NCBI RefSeq assembly: GCF_027596085.1
Contig: NC_072472.1
Coordinates: 10,063,219 to 10,127,218, forward strand
Reading direction: 5' to 3'
Source of the DNA: Anoplopoma fimbria
Lineage: Eukaryota > Chordata > Actinopteri > Perciformes > Anoplopomatidae
Length of the DNA: 64,000 nucleotides
Shown here piece after piece: positions 1 to 17,448 of the stretch. The notes beneath the pieces were generated by a model. That model saw nothing but the letters and a program-made list of their open reading frames with translations, was not told the DNA's origin and did no database searches. The position numbers and the translations under genes were made by a program. Positions within the stretch are counted from its first letter, which is position 1; every line of letters begins with the position of its first letter.

Positions 1-194
1 ATCGATTTTTGGCCCGCAACCAAACGTTTTATATGAAACGAAATATGTTCATCTCCTTGTAATATGTGTAGGCTATCCCTCATAAACAATCGTATTCCAA
101 CCCTTATATTCTGACAGAAGAAATATAATTTATTTTTGAATTATTATGGAACTGCAGTACAAATGAACCCCAAAACAAAAGTCTTGCATCCCTA

Positions 195-201
<7 letters not shown>

Positions 202-237
<36 letters not shown>
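202..237. repeat. Poly(A) tract
   Basis: 36 consecutive A. It may be a retroposon tail, but no element body was recognised upstream. Confidence 0.9.
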
Positions 238-240
<3 letters not shown>

Positions 241-855
241 GAGATGGTGTTATTCCATTGTTTGTTTCTTTTTATCAACAAATACCTTGAAGACATCAGC
301 ATTATTTCCATACACTCCGTGGCACTCAGCCCCAAGTACAGTGGCTCTTAGGGAAGATACAACAAAATGATCACTAATATTGAGTTTATTTTATTTGTTT
401 ATTAAGGCTAAGTAATTTTATAAAGCAGCCTGATTCTTACGATTCATCCTACCTTAACATCTGATCCATTCAAGTAGGTCTATTGGTACATGTTCCTGAC
501 AGTCCCTCCTCTTAGAACATTATTCCACAAGAGGACAGTGTTTCCCTTTGGAAACGCCATGGCTGCCAAATCTCACAGATCACACCATATTCTGGTCTCT
601 CCTCTCCACATATTGCTGGGCACTCATTTGTTAAGAGTATTGCTGTGACAATTCTAGGCTGTTGGCCATTGCAGTATCTCAGAATCCAGTTAGATCCTAA
701 AAACTGTACGATATAGAGTAGTATCATTTTATGGAGAAGAAAAAATAAATGATCCTTGAAAATTTACAAAAAAAAGCAATCATTTTCCTGCGCTCTTCTT
801 AGTCATTCCATTAAAACTGAATTAAAAAGAGCATAAAACTTCCAAGACAGCTGAG

Positions 856-957
<102 letters not shown>

Positions 958-1162
958 GTGAGAAAGGGAGGGAGAGAAGAAATCTAATTGGGATAAAGGG
1001 ACATGAGTTATTTTGAGCCTCTGTTTGGGGTATGAAGAACAGTTTGCCGACATCCACAGGGACCTGCAGGACTGGTGTTCCACCACCTGCAGCTAAACCC
1101 CTATAGAACTGAAAACATCATATCTCTGACTTCCTCTCCGTTCTATCCCCCTTAAAAGAATT

Positions 1163-1269
<107 letters not shown>

Positions 1270-3254
1270 TCCCACAAGCCGCCTTCTGCTTTCAGCCCAC
1301 TGATTCAGTCTGTCTCTGTTATCAGCCCACTGACTCATTGTGCCTCAGTCCGTCCAGCTCATGGCCCTTTTTCTATTTTCATCCTGTCCCGTCATGAAAA
1401 TGCCATGACCTTGTGTATTGTGTTGGACCACTTGAGGTATATGTGTATGTGAGTGTTATTATGTGTATGTGCTTGAGTGTGAAAGCCTAATCCCACATGC
1501 CCACGGTCACCCCTTCCGATCTAAATGGCTAATGGAATTGGTTTACTTGCCGTTTTTGATAATCACACGGACGAATCTGGAACCAGCAAGGTTCTCTCCC
1601 GAGCAAGTAAGGATGGAGGAGGGAAAAGATGAGGGGGCTCAAAGGCGCGAGTGGAAGAAGATAGAAGGAAAACAATGCTGATGAATTGACAGCAGAGAAA
1701 GTGGTTGAAAGCCATATTTTCCTGCTAGATTAATGAATGAGATGCTGTGGACTGACAGCAGTCATCAGTGGTGCACGCTGCAGCAGAACTGGCAGACTTA
1801 ACTTACCGTGAACCGTCTGTTATTTGACATTTCATAAACTCCTTTCACAAAAATTGCAGCGCCAATATTTTATTAAATCCTAAAGGGGATTGTTTTGATG
1901 GCAAATTGGACTCGCTGGGTCCGCTCGCTGGAAAACGTCTCGAGAAAGAGAATTGAGATGAAAGAGGAAGAAAAGCTCATTCATTTGATCCATTAGAGGG
2001 TGCCATCAGGGTGCAACTGCTGGTTGAAGAGTTGAAATTATACATAACGTGGCAAATTCCACGACAAAGTAACCAACAATAATTCTTTAAAGCGAATCTT
2101 GTTTTTTTCAGAACCAACTCTATTTCAAAAAACTTCCCCACTGAGTTCTCAGAATAGGACCTATTTCGGCCAGTCTCCTAAAGATGGTTCTAAGCCTAAA
2201 ATAGAGATGGATTGAGCTCTGAAAAGCAACTTCTTCCCCTCATATCCAGCTCCAAAATGAATAGTGACTTGACCTCTTCTTGCCACGCTCAGCTCAGCTT
2301 TCTTTGCTGTTTCTTTTTACATCCATTTCCAGAGTTATATCCTTTTATTTACACATGAAAAAAAAAAAGAACCAGTGTTTCATTTAAAACCTGCATGGTG
2401 CAATGCCTGGGAAACAAGAACACATACATCTGTGTTTGAATCAATTCCCAGCAAGCTATTAGTGCATTGTAGTTCTTTCACAAGGAGTTGTTTTTTTGGT
2501 GTGGCTTTGTGAGTGACACTTTTATCCGTTTTATTTATATTTATGCTCAGGGCTATAAGTAATAGATTGTCTTAAATGTTTTTCTTTCCCCCGTTTTTGA
2601 TTTTAAAGTTCTAGCGGAAGAGGCTTTAAGAAAACTCCAACATAAGCTTATGTGGCATTGTACTCTCTTTTATCGACCTCACTTTACTCCCATCAGTTAA
2701 TATCACCAGAAATACTCCGTTGGCTTATACTAGGCAGTTTTTAAACCACTTTCACTGTGCTCTTCAGTAAAGACTCGGCTCTTTGTTTTCATGCATGGCT
2801 ACACATTTATTCCCTCAGTTTGGGTCAAAAAGGCAGCCAAGGACATGACTGATGACCGTATTAAATATTATGTAAGATAAAGATAGGATACATCTTCACC
2901 GTCTCTGGCAGAATATGCCCTCATCTAGACAGTAGATGTTGCTGGCTTATGTGATAAGAATAATTCAATGTTATCATAGAGAAATCTGAAACCCCCCCGC
3001 CAATTGCACCCATTTCAAACAGCAATTGACCAGATGTCCGTATGATAACGTGGGCAGGGTTCAAACTTCTCCCTCAAGGTCTCAGTTATTATTCTTCACA
3101 CAATTATTTCTGTCACTTTTAATACGTCCAACACTATGGAAGGATCGTCAATAAGATTGTTCTGTTATCCCCCATATCTGTCACACTTGCCCTCTCTGTC
3201 CCTCCTCCCCAGACACATTTCTAGCTCTCCAAATCAAACCATTGCCATTTTCCA

Positions 3255-3480
3255 TGCATCCACCAGATGCCCTCGGACTCTCACTCTTTTCCCCATCGCA
3301 TGGTTGCCACACCCATCCACACACCTGTTCCAACTTCCCTAGTCAGCTGTCCGTCCATCCCCATCTGCCCCTTCACCTGCATCTCATCCCCATGTCGGCA
3401 AGTTCTCCGGCGATCCACTTCCTTTGCTCAATTGTCCCTTCATCAGGGTTGCAATGCTGTTTTGTGCCTGCCCCAAGGGC
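3255..3480 (+). repeat. CT-rich repeat related to 29,265-29,470
   Basis: Shares CACCAGATGCCCTC(G/A)GACT, a CATCTGCCC block, CACCTGCA-CTCAT blocks and further CT-rich words in the same order as the segment at 29,268. Short open frames here are by-products of the CT-rich composition. Confidence 0.4.
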
Positions 3481-4274
3481 ATATGGTGGAGGGAAGGGAA
3501 AATGGCAGTGGTTTGGAGAAATAGAAAAAAAGATTATCTCTCTCTTAATATCTCTATGCTGCTGGCTTTTCTCCCTGCCCTGGACTGTGGCTACCCAAGC
3601 AACTGATTAGCAGAGAGTAAAGATATAGAACCAGGCGAATATGAGAAGGTGGAGAAAAATAATTAGGTGGATATAAGCAAGTCAAATGGGTAAAGATACG
3701 GGGGAAATAATGAATTAACACCTCCTGGTTGTGAATGGCAGTAATGAGGTAATTAAAGGGTCCTCTCTGTTTGTGTCTCTTCATGTCCAACATGTCTGCC
3801 TTTATTTCACTCTCTGTGTAATGTCCTACAATAAATGACAATTTATCCTAAAATCCACGTAAAATGTACAATAGGCAGCTGCAAGCAATTAACGATGGGT
3901 ATTGTTGATTTAAGTGAGCCTATTATCAATATATGCATGACAAAACAATTGCATATTGTCAGCGCTTGCATATTGGCACACCTGAATCACATGGACCCAT
4001 TATTCATCTTATTAGCTGCAGCTGTGCTCATGACACTTCCGTGGAAAGGGTCTGTTTACAAGCCATTCTGTGGTCGTGCGGCAGGTTTTGAATATGACCC
4101 TGGTGCCAGAGCTATTGGCTTTACTGTCACTCTGGTAGAATTTGCATGCATAAACTCTCAAATGTTATTCCAACTTTATGACATTAGCGCTTGTATAAAA
4201 CAGCCAGCAGTCCAATTTAGATTGCATTGGCCTGGGTCAGCTGTGAGACCATTTTACTTTCTAAAAATAGTTAG

Positions 4275-4580
4275 ACATTTTGGGAAATGTGCTTATTTGC
4301 TTTATTGACGAAAATGAATGGGAAGCTCAGTATACCACGTTTCACACTGTGGCCCGGAGACTGTTAGCTTAGGTAGCATAAAGACAGGAAACAGGAGGAA
4401 ACAGCTAGCCTGGCTCTGTGTCAACCAAAGCTCTTTAGAAGTGATGGCACTGATATATGTTGTTTCTCGAGTCGGGTGTTTCCCCACTTACGGTCTTTAT
4501 AATAAGCTAGCTGGCTAGCTTCATACCTAGCATACAGACAACTTGGGAAAGAAAGCAAATAAGTGTATTTCCCAAAATGC
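4275..4580. mobile_element. MITE with about 30-bp terminal inverted repeats
   Basis: The left end (4,275: ACATTTTGGGAAATGTGCTT, continuing ATTTGCTTT) and the right end (4,551-4,580: GAAAGCAAATAAGTG then TATTTCCCAAAATGC) are inverted copies differing at a few bases. The interior includes GCATAAAGACAGGAAACAGG and GGAAACAGCTAGCCTGGCTC, a core I know as widespread in teleost genomes. Length is about 306 bp and it has no coding capacity. Confidence 0.8.
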
Positions 4581-6378
4581 AACACAAAAAACAAATTATG
4601 AATTCTGTGAGCAGCTTCCTACAGCATAACTTCCTCTAAATGATGACAGCAACTAGAACAATAGTCACCCAACACTTTTTACTACCACTAGTATTGCGAG
4701 AGGCATTATAAGATCTAGATTTGATATCCAGCTTATCAATACACTCCACTCATTATCTAACGTTAGTTCCTTGTGTGGATTTGGTTGATTATTAGCAGGC
4801 GGCTCATGCTGGCATTTGCCTACCCTGTACTATTACGGACAAAACTGGCAAAAATATTTCATGATAGTTATTTGTAAAAAAAATAAAAAGAGAGAGAGAA
4901 AAAAAAAATGTTTTGTTTTAATTTATTTTTTCTTTTCAGACAGTGAATACTGTGAATATGTCTTTATCAGACAGACAGTGCAAAATACATGTTCAGTGTT
5001 CAAATTAACAGTTAATACTGTACATTTATGATTATCTATTGAATAAATTCAGACTAACTGCTCACAGAAATAACACTAAACACAAAGATGACTCAATGAA
5101 CCTGTGTTTCAGCCCATACATGGCCTGTCTTAATTTGGCCTACTTGATATTTAATGTTATTTAATATCTAAAAAACACATACTCAGCTTATGCTGAAAAG
5201 ACCACAGTCACAACAGAAAGAGAAGCCAAAGTACCCCAGAGCAGAGTGGTAGCAGATACCTTCCTCCACTTCTCTTCTAATAACAGAAAAGGTGGAGGTG
5301 ACAGAAGTGGCTGCTGGCTAGAAGGAGAGAAGATTATATTGAATGACAGCCTCAGTGGACTATCACCAATACAAGAGTGTAAAGTATAGATGTTTCCTGT
5401 CCTAGCACATTTGTAATTATTTCAGGCTGGTTTCATCCAGCATAGCCTTGTGATACCTGCAAAAAATAATGTTAAAAAATGTTTTGAATGTTATCCACTT
5501 AATCATGAACGAGCAAGTATAAAGACCACGAATGCCCACACAGGGCTGGAGGGAGGGGATGAGGATGGGTTCGGCATTTGAAACGATTTATTTGTCAAGT
5601 AACTTGCACACTTCAGTGATGGCACTTCTGAGTTATTCAAACCCAAACAACGTTTTTTTCCTAATCCACTAAGTAGGTTAGTTGCCTAAACTTAACTTAG
5701 TTTTTCACAATCTTATCCTAAACCTAACCAGTCAGTTTTGTTGCCTAAGACTAACGGAGTAGTTTCCTGTGAAGATTGAAGTTTATGTTGAAAAAACTGT
5801 ATGCATGTAACGAGTGGAAATTGACACGGGAAAAATGTACGTGTGACTCTTGCAACTTGACCGTTGTATGAGAATATCGCATTAATAACAATAACAAAGG
5901 CCAGCAAAGTGTCCAGCATGCACAATAGGCCTTTTTCACAAAAGCACAGGTGTTACTCATAACATTAACCATGCCTCCATCTTATAAAAGTGTCCCAGTT
6001 AGGCATGACAGTAAACACTGAATTTGCAACATTGAAATAGAATTCAGCTATCATTTATTACATTATTCACGCCTATGTTTTTCAATTTCACAATGTGTTC
6101 TGTGAGAAATTGCTTGAAGTGGTACCGCCAAATGGAATGCGGCCATTTTTAATATTGTTAGTCACACCTGAGTTAACAGGTCGTCCATGTGAAAGGCACA
6201 GGGATTTGGGAGGCACACAGCACCTGACTGAATTATGGGTCTGCTAAATGTATCATGCAGTAAATTTATGCGTGGCAAACTGTCCAAAAGATAAAGGCCA
6301 GTAATTATGAAAATAAACACATTACTAGTTGAATAATAAAACCAAACGGGAAAACAGATAGACACACATATTACACAG

Positions 6379-6503
<125 letters not shown>

Positions 6504-7249
6504 TAGCTCTGCTTTTATGGGACCAAATACTCGCACATAGAGGGAGACCACTGCAGAAAGAGATAGAGACACAAAGCCGGTGAGAGAAGATGGAAATGGG
6601 CCAGACCTGGTAATGGGAGATAAATTAGCCTCACTCTACTGAGGCGTAGTGGTGTCAGGAGATACAGAGCATCGATGGCACAACAGTGAGCCACTGGACC
6701 ACCAAAGCATCAAAGAAATGGAGAGGGAAAAGTGAGGTGGAAGACAGAGGGAGGATAAAATATAAATCAGCTTTCAATGAATCTACTCTGAAGGTATTTT
6801 TTACATTCTGTGAAAGCATCAGTAAAGTTTTTATCCCTTTTTCTTCTAATCCTAGTTTCGTAAAACATTTTACACTGGCACTATTTTCTGCAAATTATCT
6901 GACGGTTTTCATAGTTGTGAAAGATCTCCCTACATTTCAGGCAGCTTCTGGCATCCATTGGTTTTAGTGCATTTAGAAAATTGACTTAAAAACACATGAA
7001 ATATGCTTGAGTAAAGACAAATGTCTCTGTAAGTGATATCCACCCAATCATTGATACAGTTTGAACTGTGTTGTGATTGAAGCCTTTTTAAAACCTCAAT
7101 TAAAACGTGTGAGCACTGTGGATACACCATATATCATAATGGTTTGTTTGAGACCTACACTATATTTGCCTATACCTGCCAACTCAGATTTTTGAAGACA
7201 TATGTACTGTTTTTTTTTGTAAGTCTGTTATCTGATTTCATGTGGTGAA

Positions 7250-7350
7250 ACTTTCACACTGCCATCTTGACCAGGACTCTCTTGTAAAAGAGATTCAAAA
7301 TCTTAAAGGGATTATCCTAGATAAATAAAGGTTAAATAAAATAAATGATT
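7250..7350 (+). repeat. 3' end fragment of a SINE/LINE-like repeat
   Basis: CAGGACTCTCTTGTAAAAGA then AAGGGATTATCCTAG and TAAATAAAGGTTAAATAAA is a recurrent fish retroposon 3' end. Nothing upstream of it is recognisable. Confidence 0.45.
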
Positions 7351-8654
7351 GACATTTTGTTACTTTGACTGCTGAGCTGAACTGACAAGGTTTCCTGCCA
7401 TATTGTTGTGCATTTCAACTCCTGCGGATATGGTGTGTTTGGAAATAAATATTGGTTTATTGAACAGATGCTTCATGATGTTGCAATATCTCGCCATATT
7501 GTTTTGTTCCTGCCATCTTATCTCAGCTTCGGGCTCGATGCCCCACTTTGATGAAACTTGCATGATGGAAAATGAGCTGGTGCGTGAAATCAGAAGAGGT
7601 AAAGTTGCCAAGTGTGTTCACCGAAGACAACCAGCTTGAAAGGGTACAATTATTATGAACAAGAGAGGTGACTATGCTGTCTGGCTTTTGCTGTTGCTGA
7701 TCTAAGGCACTCATCTGTTCTACTCATGTCTTGTCTCCTAGAAACCGTGCGGTGTGGGGAGCAGTAGCTTGCCCGAGGACACTTTGAACATTTGGACTGG
7801 AGGAACCTGAAGCAGACATCTAAAAATGGAGTAATTTAGAAATGAGGAAATTTAGGAATTCTCACAAAAAGTATCAAGGAGATAAAAAAAGCGAATAAAT
7901 TTTGAGTCGGTCTATGTTTAGCCTGGAGAGAGAATCAAATAACATTTTGCAACATGGCTGAAGATATTCTATGTCTGCCATGCTTCCTTCCTTATTAAAT
8001 CAATGTCTCTCATCATCTCTCTTGCATGCATTAATTATCTCATTGTGAGGACATACGTTTCTCATGTTGCAGCACTGAGCGTGTTATTTCTATTCAAATT
8101 GTACTTATTCAAGTAATTATGATGATCATGTTCATTTGTGAAACCAGGCTGTCAGCCATCTGAAGTCTAACATGATTCATCAATGCCACTCTTTGTATCC
8201 AGAATCCCTCCTACATTTCAAATTACTGACATAGTTCAATGATTTTTACAATCTTTCTGAGCATGCAGGTGTTGACTGTATCTCTGAAGCTTTATTAAAG
8301 GCATTACTCCAGGACACTGTGATGGCTGTATCTGAGTGACACCAGCATTGATGAAAGTCTAGCTTTCACAGCAGTGGATGAAAACAGCTGTGTTGGATGT
8401 CTTTCTGAGTGATGTTTTAGATCTTCAGAGCCCAGCCAGGTTCACCTCTTTCCCTTGAGTCAATTCAGAGGAAAAACAATACTACCATTGAGCCTGCGAT
8501 GTAGGAATGACAAGCTAATTCAAATATTGTCCGGGCTCAACTGCTGCTAATACAAATAAAACCGACAGGATGGTTGATGAATGAAAATATTCTCAAAGTT
8601 TATATTTTTTATTTTATTATAAATATCTGGGGTTTTTTTTAATTATAGTTGTGT

Positions 8655-8990
8655 TATGATTAGGAGTGTAAGTAGCAAGAGAATGACCCAAACTCAGATA
8701 CAGATGAGGAGGCAGCAGGAACAATTCAATGAATTAATGAATGGCATACACTTCCATGAAGTCCAACAGGCAGCAGGGCAACAAGGAACAGGCAACATAT
8801 TCCAAACACATGATGCAACAAAGACAAACTGACAAAGGGGACCTGGGCTAGTGACTGACTGATGGGAGAGTGGAAACAGGTGAGCTGGAGGTTTGTTGAG
8901 TGCAATGCTAACGAGGGACAGGTGAAACTAATTAGGGCGGGGCAGCCACTCAACACTCAGGAAAACCACACAAATGCAGAAAGTAATCTG
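8655..8990. repeat. Old interspersed repeat (teleost type)
   Basis: Segments such as AACAGGCAACATATTCCAAA, AAGACAAACTGACAAAGG and AACGAGGGACAGGTGAAACT followed by AATTAGGGC are ones I associate with a widespread teleost repeat. No open frame or terminal repeat is clear. Confidence 0.45.
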
Positions 8991-9439
8991 CAAAAATGAC
9001 AAGTCATGATAGTCTACATTTTTTACTTTAAACGTTACTTGACCAAATGTTGACATCGCCTTTATTTAAAAATGAGATATAAAGCTTAGCTCATGCTCTT
9101 TTTTTAACATGCAGAATACACATGAATAGAGAGCTGTACAACTTATTTTGAAGTGGTTGTGTGGTTATTTGGAGTTTTTTTTTCTTGGATAAATGTCGAC
9201 ACACTCTCTGTAGTTTGTCTGAATCTTTATTTGTCCAAACCATACATTCCCCCCTCTGACAAATACCGAGCTCTGGTCAGTGTACCTAAGCTTCAAACTA
9301 TGATGATCTTGGTATTTATTTTGGATGCGACAGGGATGCATGTCAATTTCTACTTACATAATAGCAATACTGTCTTTTCAAAATAAACTTCCATCCTAGT
9401 TAGGGTTAGGCAACAAAATCCCTTGCGCTGCGTTACAAA

Positions 9440-9760
9440 TCCCAACATTTTTATTAAACTTTTAGTACATACTGCAGCTGCCCTCACTAAGTAGATATTT
9501 CTGCATGCAGTATATTTTAAATTGGGACATGCTACTTTTTTATTACAATGGCACCAGCCATGTTGACCCTCTTGCTCATATCTGCTGCGCAAGGGATTGT
9601 GGGTCAGAATAGCCAGAATAGCATGCTGGCTTGCATTCTGCACAAATGTGACCCGATGTACTAGAACATCCTGGTATTTTTGGAATACTGCATTTGACAT
9701 ACTATGTAATGGGACATACTAAATCTTGTTCTGGCATATTGAAAAATGTGGTAGTAGGGG
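9440..9760. repeat. Probable MITE-like repeat
   Basis: Contains CATCCTGGTATTTTTGGAAT, TGCATTTGACATACTATG and AATGGGACATACTAAAT, words I associate with a common teleost MITE. Ends are not defined. Confidence 0.35.
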
Positions 9761-10680
9761 TATTGGAACGCACAGTTGGTTAGTTTTAGGAAAAGAGTGC
9801 AGTCAAGGTTACCTTTCCCGACTAACGACTCACGTCACTTGACAAGCGAGTGACAAACGAGCCCCGTTGGTTGCGACTCACGTGACTAATGACGGGTCAA
9901 AATACCAATGTTTACTTTTAGTACTGCACCAGACACAAACGGCCCTCTCCTGGACAAAAGTCCTGTGTTTGTTATCTTGCTTTTTATAACTTTTGATCAA
10001 CTACTGATGACGAACATGGGTTTACATTTGAGTTAATTGAAATTGTGGTGCTTCTGTTTCAAACGCAGGGTGCCACCGACCAACTGTTGTTTTTTTAAAG
10101 AGTTGGCAGTGAGACCCGTTTGATCCAACTGTGTCCTTCTGTGTGTGTAGCATACAGATGTGTGCCGTGGTCCTGCAAAAGAGTAGATCACAGCTTTTTT
10201 TCCGAAAGCTCATTTGCTCATCCAGCTACCAGCCCAGACTCTCAAATGAAGCAATTATTCTGTCTCCGATACACTTCCATCTCCTAATGTAGAAGTCACT
10301 TCCATTTTGCTATTGTAATAAAGTATCATCTGGGATAACCATCTTTGGAAAGTTATTCTCACTCTGTGCCACTTCCAATTCAGCATTTTTCCACGAAATG
10401 ACTGCCAATTGTTGCTTATTTTCCTCTCATTGCTACTTGCTGATTATACCCTGTAGCTGCTTCTCCCAGCCCCTGAGAGGCACAGGCTTCATACATTCTA
10501 GTTTTACAGCCAGAGGCCACACTGCAAGACATTTATTAAAAAGAAACATATTAAGCTTGGCAACAAAGAAAGGTTTCAACAGACTAGAGGGTTAAGATGC
10601 TTCATTCATCATCGATTTTGGTTAAATACCTTGTTTCACACCACTGCTACCTCGTCTCCCTCATTACTGATGCTATAACC

Positions 10681-10684
<4 letters not shown>

Positions 10685-10720
<36 letters not shown>
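10685..10720. repeat. (CA)n microsatellite
   Basis: 36 bp CA followed by AAAC repeats. Confidence 0.95.
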
Positions 10721-10725
<5 letters not shown>

Positions 10726-10914
10726 AACAAAAGCGAAACATCCCTAGCTTGGAATTGAGCGAGGTTAAACTTTTTGTGTTTAATCCACAGCAGGATGTAA
10801 GCTGCACTAGCAAGGATTTAAAGCCGTGCACACTAAAGCTGAGCTGCAAAGCTGTCTTGATAAAAAGGATGCAATACTTTGTATAGTGTCTGGTGGGAAG
10901 CAATCCTACTGTGT

Positions 10915-14763
<3,849 letters not shown>

Positions 14764-14773
14764 CACACACACA

Positions 14774-14849
<76 letters not shown>
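14764..14849. repeat. (CA)n microsatellite
   Basis: About 86 bp CA with one CTCA interruption near the start. CA-rich sequence continues to about 14,940. Confidence 0.95.
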
Positions 14850-14851
<2 letters not shown>

Positions 14852-15074
14852 CATACACACAAATACATGTGTACAGATCTGCAACACACACACAGACATG
14901 CTCAGTCATAGGTGCACATGCACATAGTCAGACACACATGCATAACAAGAGTCACACACAGGAGACTCAGGAGGACGGAGTCCATTGAGGATTTCATCTA
15001 GCTAAATAGTTAATATTCACACTGGCCAGGCCTGCCAGGCAGCAGCTAACGGCGTAATAGCATTAGCTTCTGTA

Positions 15075-15076
<2 letters not shown>

Positions 15077-15163
<87 letters not shown>
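15077..15163. repeat. (CA)n microsatellite
   Basis: About 87 bp pure CA, same orientation as the 14.76 kb run. Confidence 0.97.
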
Positions 15164-15164
<1 letters not shown>

Positions 15165-16071
15165 TCACATATCTCAACACACGCTGTCTCTCTTACTTCA
15201 TGGGTCTTCCTGCTGCAGTGGCTCATGGGACCTTAATCTAATTCAGAGTTGTTCAGTCATGTTTATTGAGGTGACGTTAATTCAACAGCACTGCAGCTCA
15301 CTCTCTCGGCTCCCACTCTCACTTAATCTTCCATCCTTGTATCCAGTAGATGGCCTCATTGTGCCTCTGTGTGCATGCCTGCTGGCTACAAGTTCATCTC
15401 AGGACATTAAGACACCTTCATTTTTTAGCCCTTTCTTTACTTTTTGGGACTTTACAGCAGTGATATTATACTGTTTTTGTCAGTTGAGGTCAAGTGCAAC
15501 ATCAAGTGCAAGCAGAAAAAGAGGACACAATCATTAATGGTACTGTAAAACATGCGACAGTGAGTTTGTTAGGTAGCCTATTTTTGAGTGAGGAATATCA
15601 AATATGACACCAACCTGGTTTCAGGCAGAAATGTAAGTATTTTTTTTAAGAAACTGAAAAAAGTAAGCTTATGTTTCCCCTCTGTATTTTATTAGCCCAT
15701 AATAATCCTTATATGTTCTTATATGTGGGCTAACTTTTTTTTTTTTTTTTTCTTTTTTAAGATAAAAACACAATATTGCTCTACGGTGTGAATTTGGTTG
15801 GCTTCACCCTTCACAGCCTCCCCCTGGATAGATGGAGCAGTTGAGGCAAAGACCGTGGCGCACAGAAGCAGGCTGCAGCTGAGCGGAGAGAGAGGAGCGC
15901 GCATGGAAACGGGGACTTGGGAGAGACCGAGTCCTTCCCCATCACTCCCATCAGACACCTCAGAGGCTAACAGAGGATGACCCTACAAACAGAGACGCAT
16001 GTGGACTGATAAAAAACACCTGAGGACCGTCGCAACAGGGGAGCGTGACTGACTTCCCACGGAGGAGTGCG

Positions 16072-16072
<1 letters not shown>

Positions 16073-16112
<40 letters not shown>
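16073..16112. repeat. (GA)n microsatellite upstream of drd1
   Basis: About 38 bp pure GA, a homopurine tract able to form H-DNA, about 1.3 kb before the drd1 start. Confidence 0.95.
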
Positions 16113-16115
<3 letters not shown>

Positions 16116-16198
16116 GATCTCATTCTCCTTCACTTGGTTCCAAGATACACAAGTTTGATATAAATTGAAGAGATGTGGATTTTCAGGATGGACTGAAT

Positions 16199-16200
<2 letters not shown>

Positions 16201-16237
<37 letters not shown>
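16201..16237. repeat. Poly(T) tract
   Basis: 37 consecutive T. Confidence 0.95.
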
Positions 16238-16240
<3 letters not shown>

Positions 16241-16737
16241 CTGTTCAATTACCAGAGTTGTTGTTTTTTTTGTGTGTGTGGTCCTGAGCTGACCACATCC
16301 ACAGGAGGCTGTCTAAAGATTTAGAAATATAAGAAACAATAAACTGCGACCCTGTTTCCCAGACGTCAACCCGGGGATTCCACAGCCAGAGATTACTTTA
16401 GGTGGTTGTGCCCAAATAACTCCTGAATGTTTTGGAAAGCCGAACGGTCGTTTTGCTGTGTCCACACAAATGGGCAGGCGAACTAAAGCCAAAGAGGAAA
16501 AAAAGAAAGAAAAAAAAAACGACCTCGCATCTGGATTACAGCGACATGTCAGCATTAACAGAGCGGTGAGATTGCTGTGCTTTGCTTTATGTGATGCATT
16601 TGACATTTAATATGTTATCTGCCTGTTCTCGAGATGGACTGTTGAGACTTTTGAATGCAGTTTTTTTCAGCCCAATTTTTGGCACATTTTTTTTGGGAGA
16701 AATGCTGTGCCATGAAGTAACAGGGAGCTGCATTCTG

Positions 16738-16739
16738 TA

Positions 16740-16795
<56 letters not shown>
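16738..16795. repeat. (AAT)n microsatellite
   Basis: About 19 AAT units, 140 bp before the TATA candidate of drd1. Confidence 0.95.
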
Positions 16796-16798
<3 letters not shown>

Positions 16799-16936
16799 CA
16801 CACGACGCCTAATAACTGGGGTGGATCAGCTTCTATACAGGCACCAATATAATCACACGGACACGCCTAGAGGATCATTAAACAAATCAGATAAACGCAG
16901 CGCGAACACCATCGATAGAAGTTATTGATGAGGTGG

Positions 16937-16944
16937 TATATAAG
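16937..16944 (+). promoter_or_regulatory. Candidate TATA box of drd1
   Basis: TATATAAG lies about 510 bp upstream of the drd1 ATG. An inverted CCAAT (ATTGG) sits just downstream at about 16,952-16,956, which is not the usual upstream position. Mammalian DRD1 promoters are generally described as TATA-less, so this is a candidate only. Confidence 0.35.
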
Positions 16945-17090
16945 GCTAATGATTGGCCAAGCCTCTGTTTACTCAACAGCTCGGCAACAATATGGTGTGA
17001 AACTTTGAGGCATCCAGAGAGCGGAGGAAAAAAAAAAGTAACAAGGACTTCACTTTTAATTGAATACTTGCTGCTGCTTTATACAATTTC

Positions 17091-17448
17091 ATGACGACTG
17101 TGCTTGGAAAAAGAACCGCAAACAACAGCTGGAATATCCCTCCTCCTCTTCCATCTAGAATGTCTGCTGCAGCAGGAGTATACGGACCAGGTATTTTGGG
17201 GGGCCAAGAGATATTTTTGAAATATTTTTAGCATTTCTTATGCAAAGATGGTGGTTGTGACAAGGAGCTTATGGATGACCCAGTCTGTGGGAGAGCTGGT
17301 GCCGAGACAATCGACCTCTCCTCCAGCTACGCCGTCTGTCTAAAACCCCTCCCCAGAGAGGCACAGCTGCTGCAGGCTGGGGATGTGATGGGGTGACTGT
17401 TGACACCCCCCTCACCCACCCCCCTATCTTACTTTATTAGCAGTGTAA
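17091..17448 (+). promoter_or_regulatory. Upstream ORF that would end just before the drd1 start (if the 5' UTR intron is spliced)
   Basis: The ATG at 17,091 opens a frame of 33 codons plus one base up to the predicted donor at 17,190. Joined to either candidate acceptor (after 17,440 or after 17,443) the frame reaches TAA at 17,446-17,448, eight bases before the drd1 ATG. A two-codon uORF (ATG GTG TGA) lies at 16,992. If transcribed, such uORFs would be expected to lower or condition drd1 translation. The transcript structure is inferred. Confidence 0.35.
17191..17443 (+). other. Inferred short intron in the drd1 5' UTR
   Basis: A donor-like CCAG/GTATTT occurs at 17,190/17,191. A long pyrimidine tract then ends in TTATTAGCAG, with the acceptor AG at 17,442-17,443, only 13 bases before the drd1 ATG. 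Mammalian DRD1 is known to have one small intron in its 5' UTR and an uninterrupted coding exon, so the arrangement fits the family. The splice is inferred from sequence only. A TAG three bases upstream is an alternative acceptor. Confidence 0.5.

Larger units (their letters stand above)
15164..16936. other. Upstream region of drd1 with clustered simple repeats
   Basis: 15,790-16,110 is noticeably more GC-rich and purine-rich (AGGAGCGCGCATGGAAACGG) than its surroundings and could be a distal 5' exon or regulatory element of drd1. Poly(T), (GA)n and (AAT)n tracts surround it. No coding sequence is supported. Confidence 0.4.

Noticed and set aside
9396..9412. Interstitial telomere repeat (GTTAGGGTTAGG)
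   Set aside because: Fewer than two units; not distinguishable from chance.
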